64,000 bases of DNA from SHVO01 sp041905795 (GTDB lineage: Bacteria; Pseudomonadota; Alphaproteobacteria; Rhodospirillales; Rhodospirillaceae): contig JAYRKL010000006.1 of NCBI GenBank assembly GCA_041905795.1, positions 124,001 to 188,000 of the forward strand, given 5' to 3'. Positions 9,301 through 18,173 of the stretch are shown here, in pieces (positions within the stretch are counted from its first letter, which is position 1; the number at the start of each line of letters is the position of its first letter). Both the position numbers and the translations under genes were made by a program. A model generated the notes under the pieces. The model made no database searches. It had not been told where the DNA came from and worked only from the letters and a program-made list of their open reading frames with translations.

Positions 9301-10896
9301 ACGGTGGAGATCGCCGCCCTGCGCCATGCCACGCCCGGCGTGATGCTGATTTCTCCGCCGCCCCACCACGACATCTATTCCATCGAGGACCTGGCGCAGC
9401 TGATCTATGACCTGAAGCAGATCAACCCGCGCGCCCGCGTCTGCGTCAAGCTGGTGGCCCGCACCGGCATCGGCACCATTGCCGCCGGGGTCGCCAAGGC
9501 CAACGCCGACGTCATCCTGATCTCCGGTCATTCCGGCGGCACCGGCGCCTCGCCGCAGACGTCCATCAAGTTCGTGGGCCTGCCGTGGGAAATGGGCCTC
9601 ACGGAAGTGCACCAGGTACTCACCCTGAACCGGCTCCGCCACCGCGTGCTCCTGCGCACCGACGGCGGCATCAAGACCGGGCGCGACGTGGTGATCGCCG
9701 CCATGATGGGGGCCGAGGAATTCGGCATCGGCACATCGTCACTGGTGGCGATGGGCTGCATCATGGTGCGCCAGTGCCACTCCAACACCTGTCCGGTGGG
9801 CGTGTGCACCCAGAACCCCGAGCTGCGCAAGAAATTCACCGGTACGCCGGAGAAGGTCGTCAACCTGTTCAGCTTCATCGCCGAGGAGGTGCGCGATATC
9901 CTGGCGAGCCTGGGCTTCAGGAGCCTGAACGACGTCATCGGCCGCACCGACCTGCTGCACCAGGTCAGCCGCGGCGCGGCCCACCTCGACGACCTCGATC
10001 TGAATCCGCTGCTGGTTCAGCCGGACTCCGGCGGCCTCCCCACCCGCAACGCGGTCAAGGGCCGCAACGAGGTGGCGCCGACCCTGGATGAGCAGATGAT
10101 CGCCGACGCCCGGCCGCTCCTGGACGAGGGCGAGAAGATGCAGCTCACCTACAACGTGCGCAATGTCCACCGCGCCGTGGGCACCAAGCTCTCGCATATG
10201 ATCGTCAGCAAATACGGCATGACCGGCTTGCAGCCCGGCCACATCACCGTGCGCCTGCGCGGCTCCTGCGGCCAGTCGCTGGCCGCTTTCGCGGTGCAGG
10301 GCCTCAAGATCGAGGTCTGGGGCGACGCCAACGATTATGTCGGCAAGGGCCTGTCGGGCGGCTCCATCGTCATCCGTCCGACCACGACGTCGCACTATAA
10401 GTGGAGCGACAACACCATCATCGGCAACACCGTGCTCTACGGCGCCACCTCGGGCCGCCTGTTCGCCGCGGGCCAGGCCGGGGAGCGCTTCTGCGTACGC
10501 AACTCCGGCGCCACCACCGTGATCGAAGGCTGCGGCTCCAACGCCTGCGAATATATGACGGGTGGTGTAGCTGTGATTCTGGGCAAGGTCGGCGCCAATT
10601 TCGGCGCCGGCATGACCGGGGGCATGGCCTTCGTCTACGACAAGGACAACGAGTTTGCCCACCGCATCAACCCGGACAGCGTCATCCATCAGCGCATCGA
10701 GGTCGGACATTACGAGACCCTGCTGCGCAACCTGGTGATGGAGCATCACCGGGAAACATCTTCGCCCTGGGCCGAGCAACTGCTGGTCAACTGGGACCGC
10801 GAAGTCCGCCACTTCTGGCAGGTGGTGCCCAAGGAAATGCTGGAGCGTCTCGACGTCCCCGTCACCCGCGACGTGGCGGCGAAGCTGAAGGCTTAA
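6304..10896 (+). CDS. gltB: Glutamate synthase (NADPH) large subunit
   Basis: Alpha subunit of GOGAT, 1530 residues, the usual length. Domains in order: a class II glutamine amidotransferase domain whose nucleophile is expected to be Cys46 (EHDACGVGM) after removal of a 45-residue propeptide; a central domain; the FMN-binding synthase domain (GEGGEVRARYKPAPNGDNA, then SGHSGGTGASPQTSIK); a 3Fe-4S loop starting at Cys1152 (CIMVRQCHSNTCPVG); and a C-terminal GXGXG beta-helix domain (GLSGGSIVIRP and following). It forms a two-gene operon with gltD. Confidence 0.97.
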   Translation: MTQQNFTDRNFAARESGEQFVANYRANAEKLTAAHAYDPAQEHDACGVGMVVSITGKPRREVVDAGIDALKVLYHRGAVDADGKTGDGAGIHLEVPQDFFREHVTRTGHVVPEGETLCVGQVFLPKTDLGAQETCRTIVESEVLAAGYYIYGWRQVPVDISIIGEKANATRPEIEQIMIANRRGLVGDDLERNLYVVRRRIEKRVQEDHIRDFYMCSFSSRSIIYKGMFLAEQLTSFYPDLLDPRFVSSFAIYHQRYSTNTFPTWHLAQPFRMLAHNGEINTLLGNVNWMKAHECRLDHPLFGNAIEDVKPIIQPGGSDSATLDNVFELMCRAGRTAPMARCLLVPESISQNADMPEAHRNLFGYCNAVMEPWDGPGAMCATDGRWIIGYMDRNGLRPMRYTLTDDGLLIVGSETGMVRVESAHVIEKGRVGPGQMIGVDLKEGKFFRDRELKDSLAAKQPFGQWVQNTTHLDAIAKTAKRPASAIAKEDLLRRQHAFGLTLEDMELILHPMVMDAKEAVGSMGDDTPLAVLSDNYRGLHHFFRQNFSQVTNPPIDSLRERRVMSLNTRLGNLGNILDESPEQCEILQLSSPMLTSAQFGAMRKYMGDSAGDVDCTFDAAHSETGGGENALRLAILRIQNEAEEAVRAGKRHVILSDEGVSAARAAIPMILAAGAVHTHLIRQKLRTFCSLNVRTGECLDVQYFAVMIGVGATSVNAYLAEEAIADRHRRGLFGDLSLEDGIKRYQKAIGEGLLKVMSKMGIAVISSYRGGYNFEAVGLSRSMVAEFFPGMTSRISGIGLAGVQKKVLEQHARAFRAGAVTLPVGGFYRYRAQSGETHGHDGRLIHILQSAVAKDAYATYLKYAEGIRKLPPIWLRDLLDFRKTAKGISPEQVESTTEIRKRFVTPGMSLGALGPEAHGTLNIAMNRIGAKSDSGEGGEVRARYKPAPNGDNANSAIKQIASGRFGVTAEYLNQCREIEIKVAQGAKPGEGGQLPGFKVTVEIAALRHATPGVMLISPPPHHDIYSIEDLAQLIYDLKQINPRARVCVKLVARTGIGTIAAGVAKANADVILISGHSGGTGASPQTSIKFVGLPWEMGLTEVHQVLTLNRLRHRVLLRTDGGIKTGRDVVIAAMMGAEEFGIGTSSLVAMGCIMVRQCHSNTCPVGVCTQNPELRKKFTGTPEKVVNLFSFIAEEVRDILASLGFRSLNDVIGRTDLLHQVSRGAAHLDDLDLNPLLVQPDSGGLPTRNAVKGRNEVAPTLDEQMIADARPLLDEGEKMQLTYNVRNVHRAVGTKLSHMIVSKYGMTGLQPGHITVRLRGSCGQSLAAFAVQGLKIEVWGDANDYVGKGLSGGSIVIRPTTTSHYKWSDNTIIGNTVLYGATSGRLFAAGQAGERFCVRNSGATTVIEGCGSNACEYMTGGVAVILGKVGANFGAGMTGGMAFVYDKDNEFAHRINPDSVIHQRIEVGHYETLLRNLVMEHHRETSSPWAEQLLVNWDREVRHFWQVVPKEMLERLDVPVTRDVAAKLKA

Positions 10897-10897
10897 A

Positions 10898-10921
10898 CCG
10901 GCGGAGACTCCGTCCCGCCGG
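10898..10921. terminator. GC-rich hairpin after gltB
   Basis: Arms CCGGCGG and CCGCCGG with a 10-base loop lie two bases after the gltB stop. There is no U-tract, so this is at best a weak or Rho-assisted end; read-through into the next gene is possible. Confidence 0.3.
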
Positions 10922-10963
10922 CTGCGCTATGCTTTCCTCCACACTCTTGTGGGGGAAAGCATC

Positions 10964-12883
10964 ATGACGTCCGCAAAATGGTTCCTGGCCGCCGTCGTGT
11001 CCGGCGTGACCATCAGCGCGAGCGCGCAAACGCCGCCGCAGCCCGTGGCCTATCCGGCCGCCATCGAGGCGCCGCGCGATGCGCATTACCCCGGCGTCAT
11101 TACCCTCGCGGTCGACGCCACCGATATCACCCGCCATATCTTCCGCGTGAAGGAGCAGATTCCGGTGCAGGGCGGGGACATGACCCTGCTGTACCCCAAG
11201 TGGCTGCCGGGCAACCACTCGCCCACCGGCCGAGTCGACGCGGTCGCGGGCCTGGTCATCACCGCCAACGGCAAGCGCGTGGAATGGGTGCGCGATCCGG
11301 TGGATGTGTTCGCCTTCCACGTCGATGTGCCCGCGGGCGCCAAGAGCCTCGATCTCGAATTCCAGTTCCTGACCTCCGGCACCGGCAACGAGGGCCGCGT
11401 GGTGATGACGCCGGAGATGCTGAACCTGCAATGGAACGCCGTGGCGCTGTATCCCGCCGGGCATTTCACCCGCCAGATCGATTTCGCCGCCAGCGTGACC
11501 TTGCCCAAGGGCTGGCAGTTCGGAACCGCGCTGGAGACCGCCTCCACCACTGGCGACACCACCACCTTCAAGACCGTGCCGTTCGAGACCCTGGTGGATT
11601 CGCCTATGTTCGCGGGAAAGTATTTCAAGCGTATCGAGTTGGGTGAGATCGGAGGCGCACCGGTGCACTGGGACATCGTCGCCGATGCCCCGGAACTTCT
11701 GGAAGCCAAGCCGGAGCACATCGACGCGCACAAGAACCTGGTGACCCAGGCCGCCAAGCTGTTCGGGTCGCATCACTTCGATCATTACGATCTGCTGCTG
11801 GCGCTGACGGACAAAATGGGCGGCATCGGCCTCGAGCATCACCGCTCCAGCGAGAACGGCACGCTTCCCACCTACTTCACCGAATGGGACAAGAACGCGC
11901 CCGCGCGCAACCTGCTGCCGCACGAGTTCAACCACTCCTGGAACGGCAAATTCCGCCGCCCGGCCGACCTGTGGACGCCGAACTACAACGTGCCCATGCG
12001 CGGCAGCCTGCTGTGGGTCTACGAAGGCCAGACCCAGTACTGGGGTTTCGTGCTCGGCGCGCGCGCCGGCCTCGTGACCAAGGAACAGACCCTGGACGCT
12101 TTCGCCGCAACCGCCGCAACCTATGATTATCGCATCGGCCGCGAGTGGAAGACCCTGGCCGACACCACCAACGATCCCATGATCGCGCTGCGCCGCGCGA
12201 TCCCCTGGACCACCTATCAGCGCAGCGAGGACTATTACTCCGAAGGCCAGCTGGTGTGGCTCGACGTCGATACCAAATTGCGCGAACTGTCCGGCGGCAA
12301 GAAATCGCTCGACGATTTCGCCAAGGCGTTCCATGGCGTCAATGACGGCAGCTGGGTGCCGGTGACTTACACCTTCAACGAGGTCGCGCGCGTGCTGAAC
12401 GGCGTGCAGCGCTACGACTGGGCCAAGATGCTGCGCGACCGCCTGGAGAGCCACGGCCCGGGCGCGCCGCTCGATGGCATCACGCGCGGCGGGTACAAGC
12501 TGGTCTACACCGACACGCCCACCGGCTATTACAAGGACGTCGAGGCGCGCGGCCGCAACACCAACCTGAGCTATTCGTTGGGCATGGTGATCGGGCGCGA
12601 AGGCCGGCTGACCGACGTGCGCTGGGGCGGCCCGGCCCACAGCGCCGGCCTGTCCCTCGGCGCGCAGATTATCGCGGTCAACGGCACCGCCTACGACGCC
12701 GACAAGCTGAAGACCGCGATCAAGGCCGCCAAGGACGGCAAGGAACCGATCAGCTTCCTGGTGAAGTACGGCGACACTTACGCCACCGTGCCGATCGATT
12801 ATCACGACGGCCTGCGCTATCCGCGCCTGGAACGCATCGAGGGTACGCCGGACCGCCTGGGCGAAATCTTCGCGGCTAAGTGA
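10964..12883 (+). CDS. Secreted M61-family metallopeptidase with PDZ domain
   Basis: Zinc aminopeptidase of the M61 (glycyl aminopeptidase-like) family, about 639 residues. It has a Sec signal peptide (hydrophobic run ending near SASAQ), the zinc motif H320-EFN-H324 and a candidate third ligand Glu354 in WVYEGQTQYW. A PDZ domain lies at about 545-625 (GRLTDVRWGGPAHSAGL), which usually guides substrate choice. A GTG at 10949 is in frame, but the ATG at 10964 follows a good ribosome site (GGGGGAAAG) and gives a better signal peptide. It ends convergently with the next gene, overlapping it by 8 bases. Confidence 0.9.
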   Translation: MTSAKWFLAAVVSGVTISASAQTPPQPVAYPAAIEAPRDAHYPGVITLAVDATDITRHIFRVKEQIPVQGGDMTLLYPKWLPGNHSPTGRVDAVAGLVITANGKRVEWVRDPVDVFAFHVDVPAGAKSLDLEFQFLTSGTGNEGRVVMTPEMLNLQWNAVALYPAGHFTRQIDFAASVTLPKGWQFGTALETASTTGDTTTFKTVPFETLVDSPMFAGKYFKRIELGEIGGAPVHWDIVADAPELLEAKPEHIDAHKNLVTQAAKLFGSHHFDHYDLLLALTDKMGGIGLEHHRSSENGTLPTYFTEWDKNAPARNLLPHEFNHSWNGKFRRPADLWTPNYNVPMRGSLLWVYEGQTQYWGFVLGARAGLVTKEQTLDAFAATAATYDYRIGREWKTLADTTNDPMIALRRAIPWTTYQRSEDYYSEGQLVWLDVDTKLRELSGGKKSLDDFAKAFHGVNDGSWVPVTYTFNEVARVLNGVQRYDWAKMLRDRLESHGPGAPLDGITRGGYKLVYTDTPTGYYKDVEARGRNTNLSYSLGMVIGREGRLTDVRWGGPAHSAGLSLGAQIIAVNGTAYDADKLKTAIKAAKDGKEPISFLVKYGDTYATVPIDYHDGLRYPRLERIEGTPDRLGEIFAAK

Positions 12884-14279
12884 ACCGGGTCCTGATCAGC
12901 TCGAAGGCCGCGCGCTGGGCCAACGCCTCGCCGCCGGCGGGACGGCCCGGACGGTCACCCGGGTTCCAGGCGTAAACGTCGAGGTGCGCCCAGGGAACAG
13001 TGCTGTCCTTGGGCCGCGCGAATTCCTTGAGGAACAGGGCGGCGGTGATGGCGCCGGCGAAGGGTGAATCGCCGGCGTTGTTGATGTCCGCCGCCTTGCT
13101 GTCGAGCATGCGGCGGTAGGGTTGCCACAGCGGCAGGCGCCAGACCGGATCGGAACACCTGTCGGCGGCGGCGGCGAAATCCCGCGCCAAAGCCTCGTCG
13201 TCGGTGAACAGCGCCGGCACTTCCGGACCCAGGGCGGTGCGCGCCGCGCCGGTCAGGGTGGCGAAATCGATCAACAGCGCGGGCGACTCCGACACCGCCT
13301 CGGTGAGCGCGTCGCCCAGCACCAGCCGCCCCTCGGCGTCGGTGTTGCCGATCTCGACGGTGATGCCCTTGCGCGTGCGCAGGATGTCGCCCGGCCGGAA
13401 GGCATTTCCCGCCACCGCGTTCTCGACCGCCGGAATCAACACGCGCAGGCGCACCGGCACGGCCGCCTGCATGATCATCTGCGCGAGGCCGAGCACGGTG
13501 GCCGCACCCCCCATGTCCTTTTTCATCAGCGCCATGGCGCTGGCGGGCTTGAGGTCCAGGCCGCCGGTGTCGAAACACACGCCCTTGCCCACCAACGTCA
13601 CCTTGGGCGCGGTGGGCTTGCCCCAGGAGAAATCGATCAGCCGCGGTTCACAGGTGCTGGCCCGGCCCACGGCGTGGATCATCGGATAGTTGGCGGCGAG
13701 CAGCGCCGCCCCGGTGATGACGCGGAACTCGGCGTCGTAGGCGGTCGCGAGGTCCCGTGCCGCCTGTTCCAGGGCATCCGGCAGCATGTCGTTGGCCGGC
13801 GTATTCACCAGGTCGCGGGTGAGCACGGCGCCCGCGACAGCCTGTTCCACATAGGCGCGGTCGCAGCCTTCGGGCCATTGCAGCCGCGCCCGTTCGGGCG
13901 CGGGATCGCTTTTGTATTTGCCGAAGCCATAGGCGCCGAGGCCCCAGGCCAAGGCCGCCCAGGTGGCGAAACCTTGCGGCGCGCCGGCAACCTCGGCCAG
14001 GCGATAGACGCCCTTGGGCAAGTTCTTGGCAAGCGCGCCTGTGGCCCAAGGGTCGTCGCCCTTGCCGAGGCCAAGCACAACGGCGGCAAGCGCGCCGGCT
14101 GCATCCGCGATCACGCTGAACGCTCCGGCGTCGGCGCGGAAATTGACGGCTGCCAGCCAGGCCTTGACGGCGGGCGGCTGACCGCCAATCCACGACTCGA
14201 AGCGGTCGGCCGTCACCGCGTGCAGCGGAACCGCCGGCGCGCCGGGTTCGACCAGGATGTTGCCGAGGGAAAAGGTCAC
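12876..14279 (-). CDS. M17 leucyl aminopeptidase family protein
   Basis: Cytosolic di-metal aminopeptidase of 467 residues, related to PepA/PepB. Metal and catalytic elements are visible: GKGVCFDTGGLDLKP with KKDMGGAA downstream, and the family signature NTDAEGRLVLGDAL. The N-terminal region (about 150 residues) is divergent, as usual in M17. The start is a GTG at 14279 that overlaps the stop of the TAXI gene (GTGA), indicating translational coupling to a periplasmic binding protein. Both flanking peptidase genes point to peptide catabolism, but no regulation is visible. Confidence 0.92.
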   Translation of the reverse strand: MTFSLGNILVEPGAPAVPLHAVTADRFESWIGGQPPAVKAWLAAVNFRADAGAFSVIADAAGALAAVVLGLGKGDDPWATGALAKNLPKGVYRLAEVAGAPQGFATWAALAWGLGAYGFGKYKSDPAPERARLQWPEGCDRAYVEQAVAGAVLTRDLVNTPANDMLPDALEQAARDLATAYDAEFRVITGAALLAANYPMIHAVGRASTCEPRLIDFSWGKPTAPKVTLVGKGVCFDTGGLDLKPASAMALMKKDMGGAATVLGLAQMIMQAAVPVRLRVLIPAVENAVAGNAFRPGDILRTRKGITVEIGNTDAEGRLVLGDALTEAVSESPALLIDFATLTGAARTALGPEVPALFTDDEALARDFAAAADRCSDPVWRLPLWQPYRRMLDSKAADINNAGDSPFAGAITAALFLKEFARPKDSTVPWAHLDVYAWNPGDRPGRPAGGEALAQRAAFELIRTRFT

Positions 14280-15448
14280 GAGGCGGAGAATAGCGAGATC
14301 AGCTCGCGAAGGGTATGGCGGATCGGAACCGCCGCGCGATCCGGTTCGATTTCCGCCTTGGTGGGAAGCTTGGGAGCGGGGGCCGGCGGGGCGCTGACGG
14401 CGGCGGGGTCCATCAAGCCGTTCTGCACGTAATACCGGTCGGCGCCGCGCAGAATCGGCACCCCGATATCCTGGGCCGCGAGAGTCTTGTCCATGAACTG
14501 GCCGCGGGCATGACCGGCCTTGAACAACGGCGCATTGCGCTCATGCCAGAGCGCCCGCACGATGCCATAGGCCAGGTCCGGATCCATGCCGCTGCGGCCC
14601 ACCAGCACCGAGCCGACGTCGATGGTTTCCACCGGCGGCTGCGCCGGACCGTAGGATCCGCCGGGGATCACGCCGCGGGTGTAGAAGGGAAACACCTGGG
14701 CCAGCTTGTCCGCCGTGGGCCCGGAGATCGGCACCAGCCGGACCGGCAGGCGCCCGGCCAGATCCTCGAGCGCCAGCACCGGCGCGCCGCTCACCAGGAA
14801 CACCGCGTCCACGGCGTTCTTGGTCAAGGCATCGCCGGCGGCGGTGAATTCCAGATATTGGATCTTCACCGAGTCCCATTTCACGCCGAAGGCCGACAGG
14901 ATCAGCTTGGCGGTGGCGGCGGTGGCCGAGGTTTCGGTCCCCATGGCTACGCGCTTGCCCTTGAGGTCGGTCACGGCCTTGATCGGGGAGTCGGCGCGCA
15001 CGATCAGGTGGACGTTCTCAGGATACAGCCGCGCGATCAGGCGCAGGTTGTCCAAGGGCGGCTCATTGCCGAAAGCACCGACGCCGCGGTAGGCCCAGGC
15101 GGTGACATCGGCCTGGGACAGGGCCAGGTCGAGGTCACCTTTCGCAATGGCGCGCAGGTTGTCGGCGGCGTTGGCGGTGGTCTGGGCGACCGCGATCAGG
15201 CCCGGCACGCCGCAGCTGCCGCCGCGTTCGCATTCGCGGGACCCCGGCGGATTGGAAATGGCGTTGGCGATCAGGCCGCCGAAAGGAAAGTCCGTGGCCC
15301 CGGTGGGACCGGCGCCGATGCGCATGACCCTGGTCTGCTCCTGGGCGCCGGCCGGCGGCGCGCTCGCCGCCAGCACCGCCTGCGCACCCGACACCAAGGC
15401 GGCGCAGATAACGGCGACTCGAAGCTGGGTCAGCGGACGCAAGAGCAA
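14276..15448 (-). CDS. TAXI-type TRAP transporter solute-binding protein, orphan
   Basis: Periplasmic binding protein of the TAXI subgroup (TRAP-associated extracytoplasmic immunogenic). After a signal peptide (residues about 10-28) come RIGAGPTGATDFPFGGLIA, ADNLRAIAKGDLDLALSQAD and KGKRVAMGTETSATA, typical of the two-lobed ligand domain. The start is TTG at 15448, chosen because GAGGAA lies eight bases upstream and no ATG is in frame. Genes for the TRAP membrane subunits are not adjacent, so partners must be elsewhere or the protein works alone. A C-terminal proline/alanine-rich tail follows the binding domain. Confidence 0.85.
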   Translation of the reverse strand: MLLRPLTQLRVAVICAALVSGAQAVLAASAPPAGAQEQTRVMRIGAGPTGATDFPFGGLIANAISNPPGSRECERGGSCGVPGLIAVAQTTANAADNLRAIAKGDLDLALSQADVTAWAYRGVGAFGNEPPLDNLRLIARLYPENVHLIVRADSPIKAVTDLKGKRVAMGTETSATAATAKLILSAFGVKWDSVKIQYLEFTAAGDALTKNAVDAVFLVSGAPVLALEDLAGRLPVRLVPISGPTADKLAQVFPFYTRGVIPGGSYGPAQPPVETIDVGSVLVGRSGMDPDLAYGIVRALWHERNAPLFKAGHARGQFMDKTLAAQDIGVPILRGADRYYVQNGLMDPAAVSAPPAPAPKLPTKAEIEPDRAAVPIRHTLRELISLFSAS

Positions 15449-15644
15449 ACCGGCATTTCCTCACGTGTTTCGGCGTGCATAACATATCCGGCGCAGGCAC
15501 GGGTATTTTCGTTCCAGCTCTGTGGCGATTGCATGGCGCTGTGACCCGGCGTCAACACCGCGCATCGGCACTTGTGGGACGACGGCGCGCGGCCCAAGCT
15601 GGTGGTCATAAAACCGCATAAAACACAGCCATAAGCAGGCCGCG

Positions 15645-16409
15645 ATGCTCGATATCCGCCAGATCCCGGTGCTCTCGGACAATTTCATCTACCTGGTGCG
15701 CGAGCCCGCCGGCGGCCAGGTGGCGGCGGTCGATCCCGCCGTGGCCGAGCCGGTGCTGGCCGAGGCCGCGCGCCTGGGCTGGACCATCACCCACATTCTC
15801 AACACTCATCATCACGGCGACCACGTCGGCGGCAACCTGGCGATCAAGGCCGCCACCCAATGCCGGATCGTGGGGCCGGCGCCCGACGCCGGCCGCATCC
15901 CCGGCATCGACCTGGCGCTCGGCGACAACGCCGTCTTCGACCTCGGGGCCGAACAGGCACGGGTGTTCTTCGTCCCCGGCCATACCCGCGGCCATATCGC
16001 CTACTGGTTCGCGGGCGCGCGGGCCCTGTTCTGCGGCGACACCCTGTTCTCCATCGGCTGCGGGCGGCTGTTCGAGGGCACTCCGGCGCAGATGTGGGAC
16101 AGCCTGAAGCGGTTCCGGGACCTGCCGTCCGACACCGCGGTCTACTGCGCCCACGAGTACACCCAGAGCAATATCCGGTTCGCCGTGACCGTGGATCCGG
16201 ACAATAAGGAACTGCGGGCCCGGGAAGCGGAGGTCGCCGCGTTGCGGGCCGCCGGGAAACCCACCATCCCCTCGACGATCGGCGTGGAGCGTGCCGCCAA
16301 CCCCTTCCTGCGCGCCGATACGCCCGCCATTGCCCGGAATGTGGGGCTGGCGGGACATGATCCGGTGGAGGTCTTCGCCGAAGTGCGCCGGCGCAAGGAC
16401 GGGTTTTAG
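15645..16409 (+). CDS. gloB: Hydroxyacylglutathione hydrolase (glyoxalase II)
   Basis: Cleaves S-lactoylglutathione to lactate and glutathione, completing methylglyoxal detoxification. The 254-residue protein shows the metallo-beta-lactamase motif THHHGDH (His55, His57, Asp59, His60), a further VPGHTRGHI histidine, CGDTLFSIGCGR, and a C-terminal HEYTQSN motif characteristic of glyoxalase II. Its stop overlaps the convergent GT39-like gene by 4 bases. Confidence 0.95.
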   Translation: MLDIRQIPVLSDNFIYLVREPAGGQVAAVDPAVAEPVLAEAARLGWTITHILNTHHHGDHVGGNLAIKAATQCRIVGPAPDAGRIPGIDLALGDNAVFDLGAEQARVFFVPGHTRGHIAYWFAGARALFCGDTLFSIGCGRLFEGTPAQMWDSLKRFRDLPSDTAVYCAHEYTQSNIRFAVTVDPDNKELRAREAEVAALRAAGKPTIPSTIGVERAANPFLRADTPAIARNVGLAGHDPVEVFAEVRRRKDGF

Positions 16410-18154
16410 CAACCGCCGGAGAAGCCGCGCCGCACGGAGTCAAGTTCACAGACCATCGTTCGCGCGGCCGCGGCGTCCACCGGTTCCGAACGTTCACGGC
16501 GGACATACAGACCAAGCTTCCAGCCGCGGTAATCGACGCGTTTCGCCACATCGAAATCCTGCGCCAGGACCTGTTCGAGCATGGGGCGCGGGCTCAGGCC
16601 CTCCTGGTAGACCACGGCGTCGTAGTCGCGGGCGAGCCAGCGGGCCAAGGTGTCGTCGGTCCACAAGGACTCCGCCTCCAAGGCGCGCACCACCGCCGCG
16701 CGTTGATCGCCGGCGACGCCGCGCCCGACCTCGCGATAGCTTTGCCACAGATTGAGGCTTTGCGGCGGCAGCACGCGGCCGGACCGGAACGCCGCATAGG
16801 TGATCGACGGCAGGTTATGGAGCACCAGGACCGGTTTGCCGCGCGGCAGCGCCGCGTCGATTTCCCGGGCCAGGACGGCCATGTCATGGGCTTCGCTGTT
16901 GGCCTGCGTCTGGCGCAGCATGGGCGCCGGGAAGCCGGTGAGGCCCTCGGCCACGGCGGGATCCGATGACCGCACCGCGCCGGAGGCAAAGACGTTCAAA
17001 AACACCACCGCCGTAACCGCCGGCAGGACACCGGCGAAGGGGTCCCGTTGCCGCCGCTCATGCCGCGCCCACAGCACGGCGAAGGCACAACCCGCCGCCA
17101 GTGCTCCAAGACCGACGAAATAGTTGGTGTACGTGAGGATACAGGTGGGGCAGTAACCGACCGAGCCCAGGTAGTGCGTGGCCGCCAGGAAAAAGAACAG
17201 CATCGGCGCCAGCAGCCGGAGAGGCGTCTTGCGCGCGAGCACGAGCGCCGCGGCCGCGGCCGCCGCCGTGCCCGTATACGGCAGCAGGAAGGCGTTGACG
17301 ATATCCCCGGCCGCGATCCGCCGGGGTTCGAACGCCAGCGACAGCGGCGAGGCGGTCGACGCCAGGATCAGTTCAAAGCGCTCCGGCAGAAGCCCCGCGA
17401 ACAGGAGGACGGGCGTGAGACCCGGCAGCCGTACGGCGTACTCGCCCAGCCGCTCCGGGAACATCCAGACGATCAACGCGCTTGTCGCTGCTGCGGCGGC
17501 GGCCAGGATCGCCGCGTGGAGCGTCCGGCGCTCACGCACCATCAGGACATAGGCCGGCGCCAGCGCGACGATTGCCAGGATCATGTTCTGGCGGAAGAAG
17601 AACAATAGCGCGAACAGGACGCCCAGCGCCGCGCTGTTCGCGGGCGCGATCCATCCCCGGGACGCGGGCAGATCGCGCCCGTTCAACGTCAGCCAGACGC
17701 CGGTCATCAGCAGCAGGGACACGGCGGCCAGCGGCGTGGCGGTGGCGAAGTAATAGGCCGTCGCCGGCGCTAGCGCGTAAACCAGCACGGCCAGCGCCGC
17801 CGCCGGGCGATTGCCGGTGAGCTTGCGGCAACAGGCGAACAACGCGCCGCCGCTCAAGGCACCCAGCACCAGCGAGAGAACCCGGCCGGTGATCAGCCCC
17901 GGCCCGAACCAGGATTGAACGGCGCCGAGCAGCGAGAAGTACAGCGGCATGTACCAGGTGGCGTCGGCGTCGCTGTAAGGCGCGACCAGTCCTTGGGCAT
18001 ACCACCAGGACTTCGCCACATAGGTGACCTCGTCGCTCCAGGTGCGCCCGCGCACCACCGCATAGGCGCCGAAAGCCGCGTAGAACACCGCGGCGGCGGC
18101 GAGGATCGCCGGCCAGAGCCGGCGCGCCGGCGCGGGCAAGTCCGCGTTCCTCAC
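16406..18154 (-). CDS. GT39-like multi-membrane glycosyltransferase (paralogue A)
   Basis: Integral membrane glycosyltransferase of the GT-C superfamily, 582 residues with about ten hydrophobic segments and a soluble C-terminal part. Such enzymes transfer sugars from polyprenyl-phosphate donors to proteins or lipids on the periplasmic side. An early loop carries WSDEVTY, resembling the DExxY-type catalytic loop. Then come DATWYMPLYF, FRQNMILAIV, THYLGSVGYCPTC and, near the end, EAESLWTDDTLARWLARDYD. The same landmarks occur in the paralogue at 34533-36206. Start is a GTG at 18154, 19 bases after the repeat protein, so the two genes probably form an operon. Donor and acceptor are unknown. Confidence 0.75.
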   Translation of the reverse strand: MRNADLPAPARRLWPAILAAAAVFYAAFGAYAVVRGRTWSDEVTYVAKSWWYAQGLVAPYSDADATWYMPLYFSLLGAVQSWFGPGLITGRVLSLVLGALSGGALFACCRKLTGNRPAAALAVLVYALAPATAYYFATATPLAAVSLLLMTGVWLTLNGRDLPASRGWIAPANSAALGVLFALLFFFRQNMILAIVALAPAYVLMVRERRTLHAAILAAAAAATSALIVWMFPERLGEYAVRLPGLTPVLLFAGLLPERFELILASTASPLSLAFEPRRIAAGDIVNAFLLPYTGTAAAAAAALVLARKTPLRLLAPMLFFFLAATHYLGSVGYCPTCILTYTNYFVGLGALAAGCAFAVLWARHERRQRDPFAGVLPAVTAVVFLNVFASGAVRSSDPAVAEGLTGFPAPMLRQTQANSEAHDMAVLAREIDAALPRGKPVLVLHNLPSITYAAFRSGRVLPPQSLNLWQSYREVGRGVAGDQRAAVVRALEAESLWTDDTLARWLARDYDAVVYQEGLSPRPMLEQVLAQDFDVAKRVDYRGWKLGLYVRRERSEPVDAAAARTMVCELDSVRRGFSGGC

Positions 18155-18173
18155 GGCCCGCCGGCGCGGCCCG

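Noticed and set aside
4706..9642. Several 480-560-codon minus-strand frames opposite gltD and gltB
   Set aside because: High-GC antisense frames without motifs or ribosome sites; gltD and gltB on the other strand are unambiguous.
10862..12805. 647-codon minus-strand frame opposite the M61 peptidase
   Set aside because: Antisense shadow; the plus-strand gene has a signal peptide, HExxH motif and PDZ domain.
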